From assembly GCF_026341515.1 (NCBI RefSeq), contig NZ_JAPEOK010000001.1, positions 7,378,001 to 7,442,000 on the forward strand: a stretch of DNA of 64,000 nucleotides, written 5' to 3'. The notes under the pieces were generated by a model. It ran no database searches and had not been told where the DNA came from. It was given only the letters and a program-made list of their open reading frames with translations. Numbering within the stretch: the first letter of the stretch is position 1; each line of letters opens with the position of its first letter. This DNA is from Streptomyces sp. NBC_00878. GTDB lineage: Bacteria; Actinomycetota; Actinomycetes; Streptomycetales; Streptomycetaceae. Positions 62,989 through 64,000 of this stretch are shown here, piece after piece. A program made the translations under genes and the position numbers.

Positions 62989-64000
62989 CAGGCTGCCTCC
63001 GCTTCCGTCAGCTGGGAGAGCACGATCTCCCGGTATGTCTCGTTCTCCGCCATCAGTTCGTGGTGGCGGCCGGCGCCGACGACCCGGCCCTCGTCGAGGA
63101 CCACGATCCGGTCGGCGTCCCGGATGGTCGACACCCGCTGGGCGACGATCACGACGGTCGCCTCGGCGGTCTCCTCGCCGAGGGCCCGGCGCAGCGCCGC
63201 GTCCGTCGCGTAGTCGAGCGCCGAGAAGGAGTCGTCGAAGAGGTAGATCTCGGGCCGCTGCACGAGGGTCCGGGCGATGGCGAGCCGCTGCCGCTGACCG
63301 CCCGACACATTCGTCCCGCCCTGCGCGATCGGCGCGTCCAGACCGTTCTCAAGACCCTCCACGAAGCCCTTGGCCTGCGCCACCTCCAGCGCGTGCCACA
63401 GCTCCTCGTCGGTCGCGTCCGGATTCCCGTACCGGAGATTGGTCGCCACCGTGCCCGCGAAGAGGTACGGCTTCTGCGGTACGAGGCCGACCGTGCGCGC
63501 GAGCAGCCGCGGCTCGACCGTGCGTACGTCGACGCCGTCCACCAGCACCTCGCCGTCGGTGGCGTCGAACAGCCGGGGGACGAGGCCGAGGAGCGTGGAC
63601 TTGCCGCTGCCGGTCGAGCCGATCACGGCGGTGGTCTCGCCCGGCCGGGCCACCAGGTCGATGGTCCTGAGCACCGGTTCCTCGGCACCCGGGTAGCGGA
63701 ACCCGGCGCCCCGGATCTCCAGATGCCCGTGCCGCCGCAGCTCCAGGACGGGCGCCTTCGGCGGGACCACGCTGCTGGAGGTGTCCAGAACCTCCTGGAT
63801 GCGCTCGGCGCACACCTCCGCGCGCGGCACCATCATGAACATGAAGGTGGCCATCATCACGGACATGACGATCTGCATGAGGTAGGCGAGGAAGGCGGTC
63901 AGCGCGCCGATCTCCATCCCGCCGCTGTCGATCCGGTGGGCACCGAACCACACCACCGCGATCGAGGACACGTTCACGACCGTCATGACGATCGGGAACA
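62988..64000 (-). CDS. ABC exporter subunit A (partial, N-terminus outside window)
   Basis: C-terminal part of the partner exporter: last membrane segments and the ATPase domain. Walker A IGSTGSGKST and signature NVSGGQRQRL are normal, but Walker B is followed by Ser (YLFDDSFSALD) and the H-loop is AQRVSTI. These are the degenerate residues of one subunit in heterodimeric exporters. Reading continues past base 64000. Confidence 0.9.
   Translation of the reverse strand, partial: FPIVMTVVNVSSIAVVWFGAHRIDSGGMEIGALTAFLAYLMQIVMSVMMATFMFMMVPRAEVCAERIQEVLDTSSSVVPPKAPVLELRRHGHLEIRGAGFRYPGAEEPVLRTIDLVARPGETTAVIGSTGSGKSTLLGLVPRLFDATDGEVLVDGVDVRTVEPRLLARTVGLVPQKPYLFAGTVATNLRYGNPDATDEELWHALEVAQAKGFVEGLENGLDAPIAQGGTNVSGGQRQRLAIARTLVQRPEIYLFDDSFSALDYATDAALRRALGEETAEATVVIVAQRVSTIRDADRIVVLDEGRVVGAGRHHELMAENETYREIVLSQLTEAEAA

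Noticed and set aside
61054..63213. Long plus-strand frame opposite the ABC exporter
   Set aside because: Antisense of two clear ABC genes; composition is that of a shadow frame.

Overview
The window is from a Streptomyces-type chromosome. GC is very high and codon third positions are almost all G or C. GTG and occasional TTG starts are common, and many genes overlap as ATGA, GTGA or TGATG. The gene set is typical of the genus: an XRE/DUF397/ATPase trio, a class F sortase, a SoxR-type box, an HrdA-like sigma factor and an RHS toxin. The order nirBD, SoxR-box FMN reductase, nasA, dgt, dnaG, hrdA, ABC pair resembles the Streptomyces coelicolor chromosome core. That resemblance comes from memory and was not searched.

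Layout. (a) 1-2197: SulP anion transporter and beta-carbonic anhydrase, translationally coupled. (b) 2483-6105: a two-component system whose response regulator carries a repetitive linker of about 425 residues. (c) 6146-9412: an SDR and MFS operon bracketed by 65-bp inverted repeats, with a TetR gene; matching operators precede the MFS and TetR genes. (d) 9436-13776: the nirD, nirB and NasB-like nitrite/nitrate assimilation operon. (e) 13964-16049: an internally deleted sensor kinase, its LuxR-type regulator and a TSUP permease. (f) 16132-17572: class F sortase and a repeat-rich surface protein. (g) 17863-18520: FMN reductase behind a SoxR box. (h) 18699-19894: a MITE and an IS982 element side by side, sharing CTAG target sites, at the stop codon of a TerD-domain gene. 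(i) 22277-23647: ankyrin protein and aminoglycoside-phosphotransferase-like kinase. (j) 23933-33806: an accessory block with an RHS polymorphic toxin, an immunity candidate, two paralogous small secreted proteins and an ABC transporter. (k) 33826-36282: a frameshifted gene, DUF397, Scr1-type XRE regulator and anti-sigma-like ATPase. (l) 36254-41340: VOC protein, M4 protease, gamma-glutamylcyclotransferase-like protein, a perfect 31-bp hairpin and a SpoIIE-type phosphatase. (m) 41505-47634: GH36 alpha-galactosidase, LacI regulator and a GH39-like secreted-type enzyme with paired LacI operators. (n) 47703-52347: nitrate reductase NasA, a Cys-rich secreted protein, a SanA-like protein and a sirohydrochlorin chelatase. 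(o) 52593-60923: dgt, a reductase, dnaG, a HEAT-like gene, an IS110 element and hrdA. (p) 61060-64000: a heterodimeric ABC exporter pair, the second gene running off the window.

Nitrogen assimilation links (d) and (n). NasA reduces nitrate, the NasB-like flavoprotein probably supplies electrons, NirBD reduces nitrite with siroheme, and the CbiX-like chelatase may contribute to siroheme synthesis. The two operons, 36 kb apart, share a conserved leader at the same distance from the start codon.

Two signals stand out. The first is the accessory block 29.0-33.8 kb: an RHS tip I cannot classify, its immunity candidate, and two secreted paralogs with a MacB/FtsX-type ABC pair, all with lower GC than the surroundings. 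The second is the unusual number of genes here with in-frame short tandem repeats, extreme in the response regulator at 2483-4636. No tRNA, rRNA or CRISPR array is visible.
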